Shown here piece after piece: positions 62,621 through 64,000 of a DNA stretch of 64,000 bases (position 1 is its first letter; the number at the start of each line of letters is the position of its first letter). Made by a program: the position numbers and the translations under genes. The DNA comes from Glossina fuscipes (lineage: Eukaryota > Arthropoda > Insecta > Diptera > Glossinidae), in assembly GCF_014805625.2 (NCBI RefSeq), contig NW_023998440.1, forward strand, positions 2,082,993-2,146,992. Reading direction: 5' to 3'. The notes under the pieces are model-generated. The model saw nothing but the letters and a program-made list of their open reading frames with translations, did no database searches and had not been told where the DNA came from.

Positions 62621-64000
62621 GTTTTTCTCTCTCTATACACCTCTCACCATATACTAAGTATGGATTACATTGCGTTATTTGCAACACGCTGTATGTTATT
62701 TCCTTTGGTGTATTTTTTCCTTTAAATTTTAACGTTTAGTTTTACTGAGTTTTGAAAACAAATGATTTTCTCCTTATTTTATAATAGTGATAAAAACATA
62801 ATCATTTTTAAATAGTTTTGAAATAAAAGAACAATAAAGCTTTGCTACGACATTTCACTAATTTTTTACATATGCGATAATGAATTTAAAATAAACTGGC
62901 GTGCGGTTATCCCCACATTTTTGTCTTTGCTAAAAGTTGAGCTAACTTCACATTTGACCTGCTAAGGCAAACGATTATTCGTAAGAGAATTGATAATTCA
63001 ACGATAATGAAAGAATAACAAAATGATTATAAAAAATAAACAAAAATAAAAAACCAAGTCTTGCTTTATGTTATAAAATATTTAAAAAAATTTTAAGTGT
63101 CTTATGCTTATGGCGAAGACATGCTTAGGGCGATTTTGATTGTGATAAATCCTGGATATAGTGATGAAATTGAGTTTTTCCGATAGGTTTCACCATTTTT
63201 CGAAAGTGTCTAAACCCTTAGGTTCGGAGATTGCATTCTTTCAGTGTTTGTACTGCAACTATGCGCAAGTGTTTCTTTCTTCGGCTTCGTGATTGTGGTT
63301 AAAGGTTTAGTTTGTTAAAGGTCTTTAAAATATGTAGGCTCTTCTGGTGGGCTATCTTCACTTTAGTTAAAGTTAAGGATCGCGATATGAAATTTAAAGC
63401 AACGTAAAGACAGAGAACGTTAAGATGTGTTTGTAAGCATAAATGCTGGAAATGTAGAATATTTACGGGAAATACATAGCACACAACCAGTACAGCGGTA
63501 CCTAAAACTTTAACCACGTTTTTTCTTACTAACGAAAGTTTGATTTTCTTTGGTCGAATATCTCTCTTTTTGTGGATCTAGATAAAGCGTAAACTAAGCC
63601 AAAGAGATGTCACTTATCGCCTTATCTTGATAAGTCGTAAAAGTATAATAACCTTTAGAAGTCCACGACTATAATCGCTGAGTAATAGCATTCCGGCGTT
63701 TCAAATTGATGCGAAACTTTTGGGTCGGATGGGGAAATTGTACCTCCTGCCGTACAATCGTTCCTATGAAACTGAATCTTTGTATGATAATATTTTGATC
63801 AAGTTTTCAATATTTCACCGTCAAAATTAGTTTACAATAGTAATTCCACATGGAATATAAGATGATCAAGTTTAGATCAGTTTAGATCAGTTATCGGTAT
63901 TATTGAGCCAATTAGCCTCCAATCAATTGCAAAAGTATTATGAAAATTTGGAAAAGATTTTTAAACTAAAACAAGCGGCAATTAGCGTCTCATGAGAGAG

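Larger units (their letters stand above)
60868..64000. other. AT-rich non-coding DNA
   Basis: It holds the CAT tract, the CT microsatellite and pyrimidine-rich runs. A short tandem GTTTAGATCA lies at 63869-63888. No gene recognised. Confidence 0.5.

Noticed and set aside
1..64000. CRISPR array, operon or phage-like system
   Set aside because: There are no regularly spaced direct repeats with unique spacers, no dense co-directional genes, and the tRNA, SINEs and mariners show that this is animal nuclear DNA.

Overview
The window reads as AT-rich, repeat-laden, non-coding nuclear DNA of an insect, most likely a higher fly (Diptera). The evidence is a lone tRNA-Glu(TTC) gene of standard eukaryotic form, relics of two mariner lineages, a jockey-like LINE fragment, tRNA-derived SINEs, long A/T homopolymers, (AT)n tracts and many decayed triplet-repeat tracts. 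No open frame exceeds 167 codons, and the longest is itself a retrotransposon remnant. I found no host protein-coding exon that I can defend, so the window is either intergenic or lies inside very large introns.

Layout. 0-6.2 kb: plain AT-rich DNA, a fragment of a dispersed repeat (family 1), a decayed ATT/GCT tract, and a family 1 copy interrupted by a SINE. 6.2-14.8 kb: mostly featureless; a less AT-rich block at 12.65-13.47 kb is unexplained. 14.8-15.5 kb: the longest copy of a second dispersed repeat (family 2), which has internal tandem modules. 18.3-23.3 kb: three family 1 copies, two with recognisable terminal inverted repeats. 24.8-25.4 kb: family 2 again. 26-36.4 kb: microsatellites, a diverged repeat pair, and fragments of families 1 and 2. 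38.5-42.8 kb: a second SINE and a possible old LINE. 45.1-46.04 kb: a family 1 copy beside the tRNA-Glu gene. 47.5-47.9 kb: a possible LTR. 51.3-52.0 kb: a deleted mariner with both terminal repeats. 52.8-53.4 kb: family 1. 54.0-54.5 kb: the LINE reverse-transcriptase tail. 55.3 kb: family 2. 60.5-60.9 kb: a second, unrelated mariner relic. The rest is unassigned.

The only gene I expect to be functional is the tRNA. The other structured sequence is transposon-derived. Family 1 appears about ten times in 64 kb in both orientations; its ends are inverted copies of TATACCCATCACCG. At 5.4-6.1 kb a copy is split by an inserted SINE, which gives an order of insertion. Two microsatellites have grown inside family 1 copies. 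I found no CRISPR array, operon, prophage or previously undescribed enzymatic system. The most novel material is the two dispersed repeat families and their nesting.
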